Assembly (NCBI GenBank): GCA_039030715.1
Contig: JBCCDU010000001.1
Coordinates: 62,001 to 126,000 of the forward strand
DNA: 64,000 bases
Direction of reading: 5' to 3'
DNA from: Thermohalobaculum sp039030715
GTDB lineage: Bacteria > Pseudomonadota > Alphaproteobacteria > Rhodobacterales > Rhodobacteraceae
Part shown: piece by piece, positions 50,088 to 58,008 of the stretch
Layout: each line of letters begins with the position of its first letter
How positions within the stretch are numbered: the first letter of the stretch is position 1
Position numbers and translations under genes: made by a program
The notes under the pieces: model-generated
What the model was told of the DNA's origin: nothing
The model's database searches: none
Seen by the model: the letters and a program-made list of their open reading frames with translations, nothing else

Positions 50088-51457
50088 CAGTAGCTGTACT
50101 CTTTATAGATGCGGGTCAGATCGCCGCCCCACGCGCCGTTGTAGCGGGCAAGCAGCTCATCCGCCGGGGTCTGGCCGCTTTCCACAGTTTCCTGCAGCGC
50201 GTTGAGGAAATGGGTCTCGTCCGGGATCATCCCGCCTGCACCGGCACGAGCGCGGGACTTCAGTCCAGCATGGGCAATCGCCACGCAATCCCGCGCGAGG
50301 TCGCGCATCTTGCGCCCGCGGATTTCAGCATCCAGCCCCAGGACCGAGGCGTCGATGCGCAACCGCTCGCGCTCCTCCGCTGTCCAATCCTTGGCCAGGT
50401 CCCAGGCTGCATCCAACGCGGACTGATCGTAAGTCAGACCCACCCAGAAGGCAGGCAGCGCGCAAAGCCTGCGCCAGGGGCCACCATCGGCGCCGCGCAT
50501 CTCGATGAACTTCTTGATCCGCGCTTCGGGGAAGATTGTCGTCAGGTGGTCGGCCCAATCGCTCAGCGTTGGAACTTCGCCCGGTAACGCAGGCAATTCA
50601 CCCTTCAGGAAATCCCGGAACGACTGGCCCAGCGCATCGATATACACCCCGTCGCGATAGACGAAGTACATCGGGACATCGAGGGCGTATTGCACCCAGG
50701 CCTCGAAGCCGAACCCGTCCTCGAAGACGAAGGGCAGCATCCCCGTGCGATCCGCATCCAGATCGCGCCAGATGCGGCTGCGCCAGGACTTGTGGCCATT
50801 CGGCTTGCCCTCGAAAAATGGCGAGTTCGCAAACAAGGCGGTCGCCACCGGTTGCAGCGCCAGCGCGACGCGCAGCTTTTGCACCATGTCGGCCTCGCTG
50901 GCGAAGTCCAGATTCACCTGCACTGTGCAGGTCCGGTACATCATCTGCGTGCCATGGGTACCGACCTCGCCCATATAACGGGTCATCAGCGCGTAGCGGC
51001 CCTTGGGCATCACATCCATCTGCTCATGCGCCCAGACCGGGGCGGCGCCCAGGCCGATAAAACCAACACCGATCTCGTCCGCCACCGATTTGACCTCGGC
51101 CAGATGGGTATTCACCTCGTCGCAGGTTTCGTGAATGGTTTCGACCGGGGCGCCGGACAGCTCAAGCTGACCACCGGGCTCCAGGCTGACATTCGCGCCA
51201 CCCTTGGTCAGCCCGATGATGTTGCCGCCTTCCTCCAACGGGGCCCAGCCAAAACGGTCGCGCAGCCCCTCCAGCACGGCGCGGACCGAGCGGACGCCCT
51301 CATATGGCAACGGCTTTAGGGTGTCGACGCAATAACCGAACTTCTCATGCTCGGTCCCAATGCGCCAATCTGCCTTGGGCTTGCATCCTGCGGCCAGATA
51401 GGCGGCAAGGTCGTCCTGGCTCTCGATCGGGCCACCACCTTGTTGTGGAATTGACAT
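50087..51457 (-). CDS. gshA: Glutamate-cysteine ligase
   Basis: First step of glutathione synthesis. 456 residues of the plant/alphaproteobacterial ligase type: 'WRIGTEHEKFGYCVDTLKPLPYEG', 'GANVSLEPGGQLELSGAP', 'GLGAAPVWAHEQMDVMPKGRYALMTRYM' and 'TCTVQVNLDFASEADM' are characteristic. Its 3' end overlaps the OsmC gene and fghA follows, so glutathione is made from the same unit that uses it to clear formaldehyde. Redox control by a disulfide has been described in plant relatives; whether it applies here is not known. Confidence 0.95.
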   Translation of the reverse strand: MSIPQQGGGPIESQDDLAAYLAAGCKPKADWRIGTEHEKFGYCVDTLKPLPYEGVRSVRAVLEGLRDRFGWAPLEEGGNIIGLTKGGANVSLEPGGQLELSGAPVETIHETCDEVNTHLAEVKSVADEIGVGFIGLGAAPVWAHEQMDVMPKGRYALMTRYMGEVGTHGTQMMYRTCTVQVNLDFASEADMVQKLRVALALQPVATALFANSPFFEGKPNGHKSWRSRIWRDLDADRTGMLPFVFEDGFGFEAWVQYALDVPMYFVYRDGVYIDALGQSFRDFLKGELPALPGEVPTLSDWADHLTTIFPEARIKKFIEMRGADGGPWRRLCALPAFWVGLTYDQSALDAAWDLAKDWTAEERERLRIDASVLGLDAEIRGRKMRDLARDCVAIAHAGLKSRARAGAGGMIPDETHFLNALQETVESGQTPADELLARYNGAWGGDLTRIYKEYSY

Positions 51458-51547
51458 GAGTGGTGGCCCCTTCTGCTGCCTGCACGCGTTCTGCGCAGCT
51501 AATCCCAGCGGATGATTTCTGCAAGAACGCTTTTGTCATGCGCTACG

Positions 51548-51949
51548 TCAGGCGCCGAAACGGTCCTTCAATGCGCCGAAGCCAGCTTCGTAAACCCCGG
51601 CGATAGCGTCCTCCGCCCCATCACCCGCAGGTTCGAACGTTGCGGACCATGTAAGGATCGACGATCCGCCGGTATCGCTGACACTGATGATCGAGCGATA
51701 GTCGGACACTGGCAAGGGGCCGGAGAGGATCTCGTAGGCATATGACATGCCATCGACACCCAACAGTTTCTCGACAATCACCGCCCCGCCGCCAAGGTCG
51801 AGATGGCGCAGCTCGGCGCCGTCCTTGCTCTCAGCGCTCGAGTCTTGAACCGCCGGGTGCCAGCTATCCAGCGCCTGAAAATCGCCGATGGCCGACCAGA
51901 CATCAACCGCCGGCACATTCAGGATGAGGCTGCGCGACACGAGGGACAT
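51548..51949 (-). CDS. Cytosolic SRPBCC protein, MxaD-related
   Basis: 133 residues with no signal peptide. Ligand-binding SRPBCC fold: 'LNVPAVDVWSAIGDFQALDSWHPAV', 'LRHLDLGGGAVIVEKLLGVDGMSYAYEILSGPLPVSDY', 'SSILTWSATFEP' and the long helix 'AGVYEAGFGALKDRFG'. It shares 'SWHPAV', 'SYxYxI' and 'LPV..Y' with the exported protein at 34547, so the two are likely paralogues split between compartments. GGAGAG precedes the ATG. Role unknown; it sits between gshA and the formaldehyde dehydrogenase. Confidence 0.8.
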   Translation of the reverse strand: MSLVSRSLILNVPAVDVWSAIGDFQALDSWHPAVQDSSAESKDGAELRHLDLGGGAVIVEKLLGVDGMSYAYEILSGPLPVSDYRSIISVSDTGGSSILTWSATFEPAGDGAEDAIAGVYEAGFGALKDRFGA

Positions 51950-52010
51950 GGGCTCTCTCCCCTATTGACGGGCGGGACTATGGCCCGCCTTGGCCCGAGT
52001 TGGGTCCGCT

Positions 52011-53123
52011 TCAGAAGGTAACGACCGCGCGGATCGATTTACCCTCATGCATCAGATCGAAGCCCTCGTTAATCTGCTCCAGCGGCATGGTGTGGGTGAT
52101 CATCGGATCGATGTCGATCTTGCCGTCCATGTACCAATCAACGATCTTCGGCACGTCTGTCCGACCGCGCGCGCCACCGAATGCCGTGCCGCGCCAGACC
52201 CGCCCGGTGACAAGCTGGAAGGGGCGGGTCGCGATTTCCGCCCCAGCGGGCGCGACCCCGATGATCACGCTCTCGCCCCAACCTTTATGCGCACATTCAA
52301 GGGCTTGTCGCATGACATTCACGTTGCCCGTCGCGTCGAAGGAGTAGTCCGCGCCGCCTCCGGTCAGTTCGACCAGATGGGCCACGACATCGCCGTCGAT
52401 CTTCGTCGGATTGACGAAATCGGTCATGCCAAACTGGGTCGCCATGTTCATCTTGGATTCGTTGATATCGACGCCAACGATCTGGTCGCAGCCCGCCAGA
52501 CGCAGGCCCTGGATCACGTTCAACCCGATACCGCCCAGACCGAACACCACGCAGCGCGAGCCGATTTCGACCTTCGCCGTGTTAATCACCGCGCCGATCC
52601 CGGTGGTGACACCGCAGCCGATATAGCAAATCTTGTCGAACGGCGCGTCCTTGCGAACCTTGGCCAGGGCAATTTCCGGCAGCACAGTATGGTTCGCGAA
52701 TGTCGAGCAGCCCATGTAGTGCAAGATCGGCGTACCATCCAGCATCGAGAAGCGCGAGGTGCCGTCAGGCATCAGCCCCTGGCCCTGGGTAACGCGGATT
52801 TTCTGGCAGAGATTGGTTTTGGGATTGAGGCAGTAATCGCACTCGCGGCATTCCGGCGTGTAAAGCGGGATGACATGATCGCCGACCTCCAGCGAGGTCA
52901 CGCCCTCGCCGATCTCCACCACCACGCCAGCACCCTCATGGCCCAGGATGGCGGGGAACAGCCCCTCCGGATCCGCACCCGAGCGGGTGAATTCGTCGGT
53001 GTGGCAGATCCCTGTGGCCTTGATCTCGACCAGCACTTCGCCGGCTTTCGGCCCTTCCAGGTTAACCTCCATCACCTCCAACGGCTTGCCTGCCGCGGTC
53101 GCCACTGCTGCGCGCGTCTTCAT
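52011..53123 (-). CDS. flhA: S-(hydroxymethyl)glutathione dehydrogenase (class III alcohol dehydrogenase)
   Basis: Zinc- and NAD-dependent enzyme oxidising S-hydroxymethylglutathione to S-formylglutathione, the step before FghA. Features: the catalytic zinc cysteine in 'KATGICHTDEFTRSGADPEGLFPAILGHEGAGVV', the structural zinc cysteines in 'CRECDYCLNPKTNLC', and the NAD fold 'CVVFGLGGIGLNVIQGLRLAGCDQIVGVDINESK'. 370 residues. Also named frmA, fdhA or adhI. Its upstream region has AT-rich palindromes. Confidence 0.97.
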   Translation of the reverse strand: MKTRAAVATAAGKPLEVMEVNLEGPKAGEVLVEIKATGICHTDEFTRSGADPEGLFPAILGHEGAGVVVEIGEGVTSLEVGDHVIPLYTPECRECDYCLNPKTNLCQKIRVTQGQGLMPDGTSRFSMLDGTPILHYMGCSTFANHTVLPEIALAKVRKDAPFDKICYIGCGVTTGIGAVINTAKVEIGSRCVVFGLGGIGLNVIQGLRLAGCDQIVGVDINESKMNMATQFGMTDFVNPTKIDGDVVAHLVELTGGGADYSFDATGNVNVMRQALECAHKGWGESVIIGVAPAGAEIATRPFQLVTGRVWRGTAFGGARGRTDVPKIVDWYMDGKIDIDPMITHTMPLEQINEGFDLMHEGKSIRAVVTF

Positions 53124-53221
53124 GGTGTTCTCCCCTTCAAGATACTGTCTGCAAAGCCGTTGCCCGGCTCATTAACTAGGGAAACCGTACCATGATGTTG
53201 GCGGAGCGGAAGCAGGAGGCC

Positions 53222-53264
53222 CCAAAAATTATTTTTGGATTTCGCCGATTTGGAAAATTTTTCC
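53222..53264. promoter_or_regulatory. Two AT-rich palindromes between the formaldehyde dehydrogenase and copy B
   Basis: CCAAAAAT-T-ATTTTTGG (53222-53238) and GGAAAA-T-TTTTCC (53252-53264) lie between the end of the small gene and the start of flhA on the minus strand. They may be operators for flhA or form a weak termination structure for the small gene. Confidence 0.45.
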
Positions 53265-53272
53265 TTTAGGGC

Positions 53273-53476
53273 TTAGATGCGTTCCTCAAGGCCCACCAGC
53301 GCACAATGCCAAGATTTCACCTTCCATTTCGGGTGCATCACCTGCCAACGCGAGACGCGGGGGAGCGAGGAATACATGCATTGCCCCGGATCGCCGCCGG
53401 TCAGGGTCAGCCTCAGATGGTGTGACTGGCACTCCTGCGGCGCGCTCAACAGACACGCAATGACGATGAGTTCCAT
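53273..53476 (-). CDS. Four-cysteine miniprotein (copy B)
   Basis: A 67-residue protein with a hydrophobic start ('MELIVIACLLSAP'). Cysteines at 8, 16, 33 and 58, and the ending 'SRWQVMHPKWKVKSWHC' is the same as in copy A (42646-42852) with conservative changes. GAGGAAGG lies upstream of the ATG at 53476. It is divergent from the exported protein gene at 53572 and upstream of flhA. The repeated, precisely spaced cysteines argue for a disulfide- or metal-stabilised fold. Function unknown. Confidence 0.75.
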   Translation of the reverse strand: MELIVIACLLSAPQECQSHHLRLTLTGGDPGQCMYSSLPRVSRWQVMHPKWKVKSWHCALVGLEERI

Positions 53477-53571
53477 GGGCGGCCCTTCCTCGGATGGTTG
53501 AATTGGCTTGCCTGCCGTCACGTTATGCATAGCTTCAATCCCCAGAAGTTCAAATCGAGACAGGATCGTCC

Positions 53572-54195
53572 ATGCGCCGCGCCCCGCTGATAATCGCCCT
53601 GACCGCCCTGTTGGCGAGCCCGCTACCCGCGGCCGAACCGATTGACCTGTTGTTCTACACCCAGCATCTGGAGCAGACGGCCCCGGAGGTGAAGCTGCAC
53701 TACCTCCACACCCGTCAGGGGGCCAGCCAAGCCCTGGGTCCGACGCTGGAAAGTGCGATACTGCTGCGCCGCGAGACAGTGGGCGACGATCTGGAAATCA
53801 TCGTCACGCTGGATGCGGATGGCGCGGGGCGTCAGCTCGACAGTTTTCGCGGCGTGCCCGGCAATCCGATCCTGATGGTGTTTATGGAATCGATTGTCGG
53901 ATCGCTCAGCAAGGCGACCGGGGGCAGCCCCTTCTATATCCGCAACCGGCTGAAAGAAGGCTTCGCTGCCGGTCAAGTCTTCGACCAGGCAGGCGAGAGC
54001 ACGATCCTGATGGAGCCCTTCCTGACCGACCGCAACCGGCACCGCATGGGCCCCTTCGCCAATTTGCAGATCGAGATGACGCTGGATCCCGCGCGGCCGG
54101 GCATGTTCGGCACGCTGAACGCCTCGGTCCGCGATCCTGACGACCCTGAACTGCTCTACTATCTCGAGGAGATGCGCTTTGTTGAAGCCAACTAG
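53572..54195 (+). CDS. Exported protein of unknown function
   Basis: 207 residues with a signal peptide (1-20, 'LTALLASPLPAAEP'). The mature part is beta-rich with helix: 'IDLLFYTQHLEQTAPEVKLHYLHTRQG', 'LEIIVTLDADGAGRQLDSFRGVPGNPILMVFMESIVGSLSKATGGSPFYIRNRLKEGF', 'LQIEMTLDPARPGMFGTLNASV'. I do not recognise the family, though a similar gene might be expected in other xoxF regions. It overlaps the next gene by 17 bp, so the two are translated together. Confidence 0.7.
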   Translation: MRRAPLIIALTALLASPLPAAEPIDLLFYTQHLEQTAPEVKLHYLHTRQGASQALGPTLESAILLRRETVGDDLEIIVTLDADGAGRQLDSFRGVPGNPILMVFMESIVGSLSKATGGSPFYIRNRLKEGFAAGQVFDQAGESTILMEPFLTDRNRHRMGPFANLQIEMTLDPARPGMFGTLNASVRDPDDPELLYYLEEMRFVEAN

Positions 54196-54535
54196 TCTGG
54201 TCATGGCCCTCGTCCTGGCTCCTGCGATCCCCCCGGGGCAGGCGCAGGCGCAGGATATCCCAAACGATTACCCGACGGTGGCGCGCGCCGATTATGTCTT
54301 TGCCTGCATGGCATCGAACGGCCAGTCGCGGCGGGTGCTGGAGCAATGCTCCTGCTCGATCGACGTGATATCGACCATTCTGACCTATGATGCCTATGTG
54401 AAGGCCGAGACGATCATCCGGACCATTCAGGTGACGGGCGAGCGGGTGGCAGCGTTCCGCGGCTCGGCCCGGCACAAAGCCATCGTGTCAGATCTGCGCC
54501 GCGCGCAGGCCGAGGCGGACGTCGTGTGTTTCTAG
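54179..54535 (+). CDS. Small exported cysteine-rich protein, TTG start
   Basis: 118 residues from a TTG at 54179, chosen because GAGGAG lies 7 nt upstream inside the preceding gene; an ATG at 54203 would cut into the signal peptide (about 1-24, 'VLAPAIPPGQAQAQ'). The mature part has 'ADYVFACMASNGQSRRVLEQCSCSIDVISTILTYDAYVKAETI', with three closely placed cysteines, and a last cysteine at the C-terminus. Helical, unknown function; pairs with the gene at 53572 in the xoxF-pqq region. Confidence 0.72.
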   Translation: MLKPTSLVMALVLAPAIPPGQAQAQDIPNDYPTVARADYVFACMASNGQSRRVLEQCSCSIDVISTILTYDAYVKAETIIRTIQVTGERVAAFRGSARHKAIVSDLRRAQAEADVVCF

Positions 54536-55143
54536 GCGTTAGAATCCGGTGGCGCTTTGGGGCTTAACCCTGCCAGAGCACATACGATTTCCAAACCGCC
54601 CACAGACTTTTACACAGCATTTCCAATACCTTATCCACAAGATATTTGATAAAGACTTCTATTTGCCGTTGCGAATTCGGCGGAATCGATCGATGATTAA
54701 TTCACACAAGGATGGATTTTCGAATTTGACCTTGTGAGGGACAGAAGACCTTCGGGTCATTTGAACCGGACCACGGCGCCCTCGGGTGCAGGATATCTTC
54801 GGATAGCGTGGTTTTGGGAGGTGTCAGGTGTGCCCTTCGGGGTACGTGCAAAGACTCCGCGTCTGAGCGCCTGGTACTTCCCTTTACCTTTTTCATGACA
54901 TTGATGGATATGTGCGGAGCTGGATGCAGGTAAATTGCCTCGCGGCGCGTAGGCATGCCCGCCTGGAAGCGAAAGAAGCCGAAACGGCAAAGGCCGCTCC
55001 GGCTTCCGATGTCAGTATGCAGTTTCCGCGTCTGTGCACCTGTGCGCCAATGGGTACAGGGCACCCGCGAGTCAGTCAACTGGATTTAGGGCGCCGCCCC
55101 GTCAAAAACACCACAATTTGTGCGGATCGCGAGATCTCGTGGC
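54536..55143. other. 608-bp region without a convincing gene
   Basis: Frames here (for example 54702-55079 on the minus strand) lack protein-like composition and ribosome binding sites. The first ~200 bp are AT-rich and include a perfect DnaA-box sequence TTATCCACA at 54631-54639. The next ~110 bp hold three C(UUCG)G hairpins. An imperfect 18-bp direct repeat occurs at 54856-54873 and 55025-55042, and a GAAGCCG/CGGCTTC inverted repeat at 54975-55006. It may hold a small RNA or the remains of a lost gene. Confidence 0.5.
54747..54845 (+). ncRNA. Candidate structured RNA with three UUCG-loop hairpins
   Basis: On the plus strand GACC-TTCG-GGTC (54747-54758), TATC-TTCG-GATA (54794-54805) and GTGCCC-TTCG-GGGTAC (54830-54845) each close on the very stable C(UUCG)G tetraloop. 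Three in 100 bp of non-coding DNA suggest a folded transcript. The stems are short and chance is not excluded. Confidence 0.3.
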
Positions 55144-56013
55144 TCAGCTTTCGATATCCACCGGGAATTCGCGAATATACTCGTTCCCATCGGTGTCATG
55201 TGCGCGTACCCTGATCGGGCCGGCACCGTTGGGCGTGAAATGAAACCGGATCGCAGGATCTTCCGAGATCGAGATACCCCCCTCCATCCGGAACAGCATC
55301 TGGTCGCCCTGGGTCACCTCCAGATCGTCAATGAAGAAAGCCGGAATAAAGAGCCGGGTGACCTGGTTCATCTGAAATCCAGAGTAGTTCGGATGACGCA
55401 CCATCACCTGTGCCTCGCGCATGCCCGGCGGCAGGGTGGTTTGCTTGGCCTGAGCCGCGATCTCGTCGAACAGCCGGACTTTCATTTTGCCGACATTGGC
55501 GAGCGCTGCCTCCGCATCCTTCAGCGAGGGGGCAGAACACCCGCCAGAGGCTTTAACATAATTCGCAACCTGCCACATGCTGTCATCGGACAGCCGGGCG
55601 ATGACCCGCAGATTGGTATAGGCATCGACCCGCACCCGGGTCGACAGGCGGATCACATTGCCCATCGCCTCGCCGGGCGTGAAGGTTGCGGCGACAGGAG
55701 CTGGATTCTCCTCCACCAGGATCGTGAAATCGCGGACCTCCAGTCCCTCCGGCGGGGTGATGACGATCTCGACCGGCACCACGGCCGCGTCGTGAGCGCG
55801 ATAGGGGGTGTCGAGCGCGATGATCTCGGCCCCATCCGCGATGTCGACATCGGTGTCGTACATCATCTCGCGCAGTTCTTGCCACGAGCCGTTTTTCTGC
55901 TCCGCATTCTTCGCTTCCGCGAGTGCCGTGCCCGAGACCGCGCCGATCATGGCGACCGAGACGGCGCCGCTCAGAAATCCGCGTCTCAAGATGGTGGAGA
56001 ATGAACTGCGCAT
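55144..56013 (-). CDS. Quinoprotein-associated SoxYZ-like carrier protein
   Basis: 289 residues. The N-terminus 'ILRRGFLSGAVSVAMIGAVSGTALA' has a twin-arginine pair before a hydrophobic run, so Tat export is likely, as for SoxY. The first half is SoxY-like and ends with 'VKASGGCSAP' holding the carrier cysteine Cys159; the second half is SoxZ-like ('PPGMREAQVMVRHPNYSGFQMNQVTRLFIPAFFIDDLEVTQGDQMLFRMEGGISISEDPAIRFHFTP'). Such fused carriers occur beside PQQ dehydrogenase systems instead of sulfur oxidation genes, none of which are seen here. AGGAGG precedes the ATG at 56013. It is divergent from pqqA. Confidence 0.87.
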   Translation of the reverse strand: MRSSFSTILRRGFLSGAVSVAMIGAVSGTALAEAKNAEQKNGSWQELREMMYDTDVDIADGAEIIALDTPYRAHDAAVVPVEIVITPPEGLEVRDFTILVEENPAPVAATFTPGEAMGNVIRLSTRVRVDAYTNLRVIARLSDDSMWQVANYVKASGGCSAPSLKDAEAALANVGKMKVRLFDEIAAQAKQTTLPPGMREAQVMVRHPNYSGFQMNQVTRLFIPAFFIDDLEVTQGDQMLFRMEGGISISEDPAIRFHFTPNGAGPIRVRAHDTDGNEYIREFPVDIES

Positions 56014-56218
56014 GATCAGGCCTCCTATTCCTCGAATACTGGCTGTGAAATTCTCACAAACTGAGCAGATCGGGCCAGTCATTTCGGTCACTTGGCATGC
56101 TGGTCTTAGTTTATAAGAGAAAAATCGAGATCTTGGCACCTCAAATGCGCGTGTCTTGACCAGGCACCCCGATCTGAACAATCTTCATCCACGGAAGGTC
56201 AAACCAGTGGAGGCACAA

Positions 56219-56311
56219 ATGGCTTGGACACGTCCGGAAATCGAAGAAACCACCTGCGGCATGGAAATCAACATGTATTTCCCGGCTGAGGATGACGGCG
56301 AGCTGTTCTGA
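56219..56311 (+). CDS. pqqA: PqqA, precursor peptide of PQQ
   Basis: A 30-residue peptide, 'MAWTRPEIEETTCGMEINMY' then 10 more residues. Glu16 and Tyr20 have the E-x-x-x-Y spacing of the residues that are cross-linked by PqqE and become PQQ. GTGGAGG lies upstream. It is followed after 39 bp by pqqB. Short, but position and sequence leave little doubt. Confidence 0.95.
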   Translation: MAWTRPEIEETTCGMEINMYFPAEDDGELF

Positions 56312-56350
56312 GCTTCCCAACCTTCGATTGATCAAGGGGGCGCGTGAGGG

Positions 56351-57268
56351 ATGACTTTGCGCGCCCTTATTCTTGGTGCAGCAGCTGGTGGCGGATTGCC
56401 TCAGTGGAACTGCAACGCCCCGAACAGCGCCAGCTTCTGGCGCGGGACGCCTTTGGCGGCTGCCACGCAGTCCTCGCTGGCAGTCAGCGGCGATGGCGAA
56501 AATTGGGCGCTGCTAAACTGCTCTCCCGATATCCGCCAACAGATCATGCAGACTGCTGCCCTGCACCCGCGCGAGGGGCATGGCCTGCGCGACACGCCGA
56601 TCCATTCGATCCTGCTGACGAATGGCGATATCGATCATATCGCCGGGCTGCTGATCCTGCGCGAAAAACAGGCCTATCGCCTGCTGATGACCGCCGAAAT
56701 CGCCAAGGTGATCGCCGAGAACCCGATCTTCAACGCGCTCGATCCGGAGTTTGTCACGCGCGAGACCGTGGCGCTGGAAACACCGGTGGAGGTCACGCCG
56801 GGCATCAGCGCAACCCTCTTCGCTGTGCCGGGCAAAGTACCGCTGTTCATGGAAGGCGATCATGGCGGCGATGCGGTAGAGACCGCCCTGATGGGCGAGC
56901 AGACCGTGGGGGTGGAATTGTCCGATGGTACGAAGTCGGCCTTCTACATTCCTGGCTGCGCGCGCTTGGTCCCGACGTTGGAAGACCGGATCCGCGGAGC
57001 GGCGCTCTTGTTCTTCGACGGGACAGTCTGGGCAGACGACGAGATGATCCGCGAGGGCGTGGGCCAGAAGACCGGCGCCCGGATGGGGCATATGTATATG
57101 TCTGGCCCCGGCGGCTCGATCGCGGCACTGGCGCCGCTCGACATCGCGCGCAAGATCTATGTTCATATCAACAACACCAATCCGGTCTGGCGCGACGGGC
57201 CGGAACGGGCCGAGGCCGAGGCGGCGGGTTGGGAGATCGGCCATGACGGGATGGAGGTGACGCTGTGA
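56351..57268 (+). CDS. pqqB: PqqB, metallo-beta-lactamase-fold PQQ synthesis protein
   Basis: 305 residues. 'LRALILGAAAGGGLPQWNCNAPNSASFWRG' is the family start, and 'HSILLTNGDIDHIAGLL' is the altered MBL motif. PqqB hydroxylates or otherwise prepares the Glu-Tyr product before PqqC. It ends in a TGATG overlap with pqqC. Second gene of a full pqqABCDE operon. Confidence 0.96.
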   Translation: MTLRALILGAAAGGGLPQWNCNAPNSASFWRGTPLAAATQSSLAVSGDGENWALLNCSPDIRQQIMQTAALHPREGHGLRDTPIHSILLTNGDIDHIAGLLILREKQAYRLLMTAEIAKVIAENPIFNALDPEFVTRETVALETPVEVTPGISATLFAVPGKVPLFMEGDHGGDAVETALMGEQTVGVELSDGTKSAFYIPGCARLVPTLEDRIRGAALLFFDGTVWADDEMIREGVGQKTGARMGHMYMSGPGGSIAALAPLDIARKIYVHINNTNPVWRDGPERAEAEAAGWEIGHDGMEVTL

Positions 57269-58008
57269 TGACACCCGACGCACTGGAGGCGGAACTTCGC
57301 CATATCGGCGAGACCCGCTATCACCATCTGCATCCTTTCCACAAACGTCTGCATTCCGGAGGCTGCACGGTCGACGAGGTGCGCGCCTGGGCACTCAACC
57401 GCTATTGCTATCAGCGGATCATCCCGCACAAGGACGCGATCATCGTCAGCCGGTTGGAAAGCACGGAACTACGCCGGGTCTGGCGCCAGCGGATCATCGA
57501 CCACGACGGCGAAATCGGCGATGCGCCCGAAGGTGGCCTCCGCCGCTGGCTGGCACTGACTGACGGGTTGGGCCTGGACCGGGACTATGTGACGTCGATG
57601 GAGGGAGCCCTGCCCGCCGTGCGCTTCGCCTGCGATGCCTATCTCGGCTATGTCTCCAGGGGTAACGATCTGCAGATGATCGCGTCGTCCCTGACTGAAA
57701 TGTTCAGCCCGATGATCATCAGCCAGCGGGTGTCGGGGATGCTGGCGCATTACGATTTCGTCTCGGAGGATATTCTGCGGTACTTCAAGAACCGCTTGAC
57801 CGAAGCACCGCGCGACGCCGATTTCGCGCTCGACTATGTTAAACAGCACGCCACGACGCCCGAAACGCAGCGGCAGGCCGTGGACGCGCTGAAATTCAAG
57901 ATGGGCATGTTGTGGGCGCAGCTCGACGCCATCGAGCACGTCTATGTCAGCGGCAATCCGATGCCTGGTGCCTGGGCGCCGGGCGTGGGCCTGGCCGCCG
58001 CGGCGTGA
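57268..58008 (+). CDS. pqqC: PqqC, pyrroloquinoline-quinone synthase
   Basis: Cofactor-free oxidase that closes and oxidises the final rings of PQQ. A 246-residue all-helical protein: 'YHHLHPFHKRLHSGGCTVDEVRAWALNRYCYQRIIPHKDA', 'WRQRIIDHDGE' and 'SLTEMFSPMIISQRVSGM' carry the His and Arg residues of the active site. The ATG at 57268 has GGAGGTGA upstream. Its stop overlaps the pqqD GTG. Confidence 0.96.
   Translation: MTPDALEAELRHIGETRYHHLHPFHKRLHSGGCTVDEVRAWALNRYCYQRIIPHKDAIIVSRLESTELRRVWRQRIIDHDGEIGDAPEGGLRRWLALTDGLGLDRDYVTSMEGALPAVRFACDAYLGYVSRGNDLQMIASSLTEMFSPMIISQRVSGMLAHYDFVSEDILRYFKNRLTEAPRDADFALDYVKQHATTPETQRQAVDALKFKMGMLWAQLDAIEHVYVSGNPMPGAWAPGVGLAAAA

Noticed and set aside
54631..54639. 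Perfect DnaA box in an AT-rich stretch as a replication origin
   Set aside because: A single box with no clustered copies and no origin-type neighbours (dnaA, parAB, hemE) is not enough.
54702..55079. 125-codon minus-strand frame in the orphan region
   Set aside because: No ribosome binding site, no recognisable motif and unusual composition; I treat the region as non-coding.
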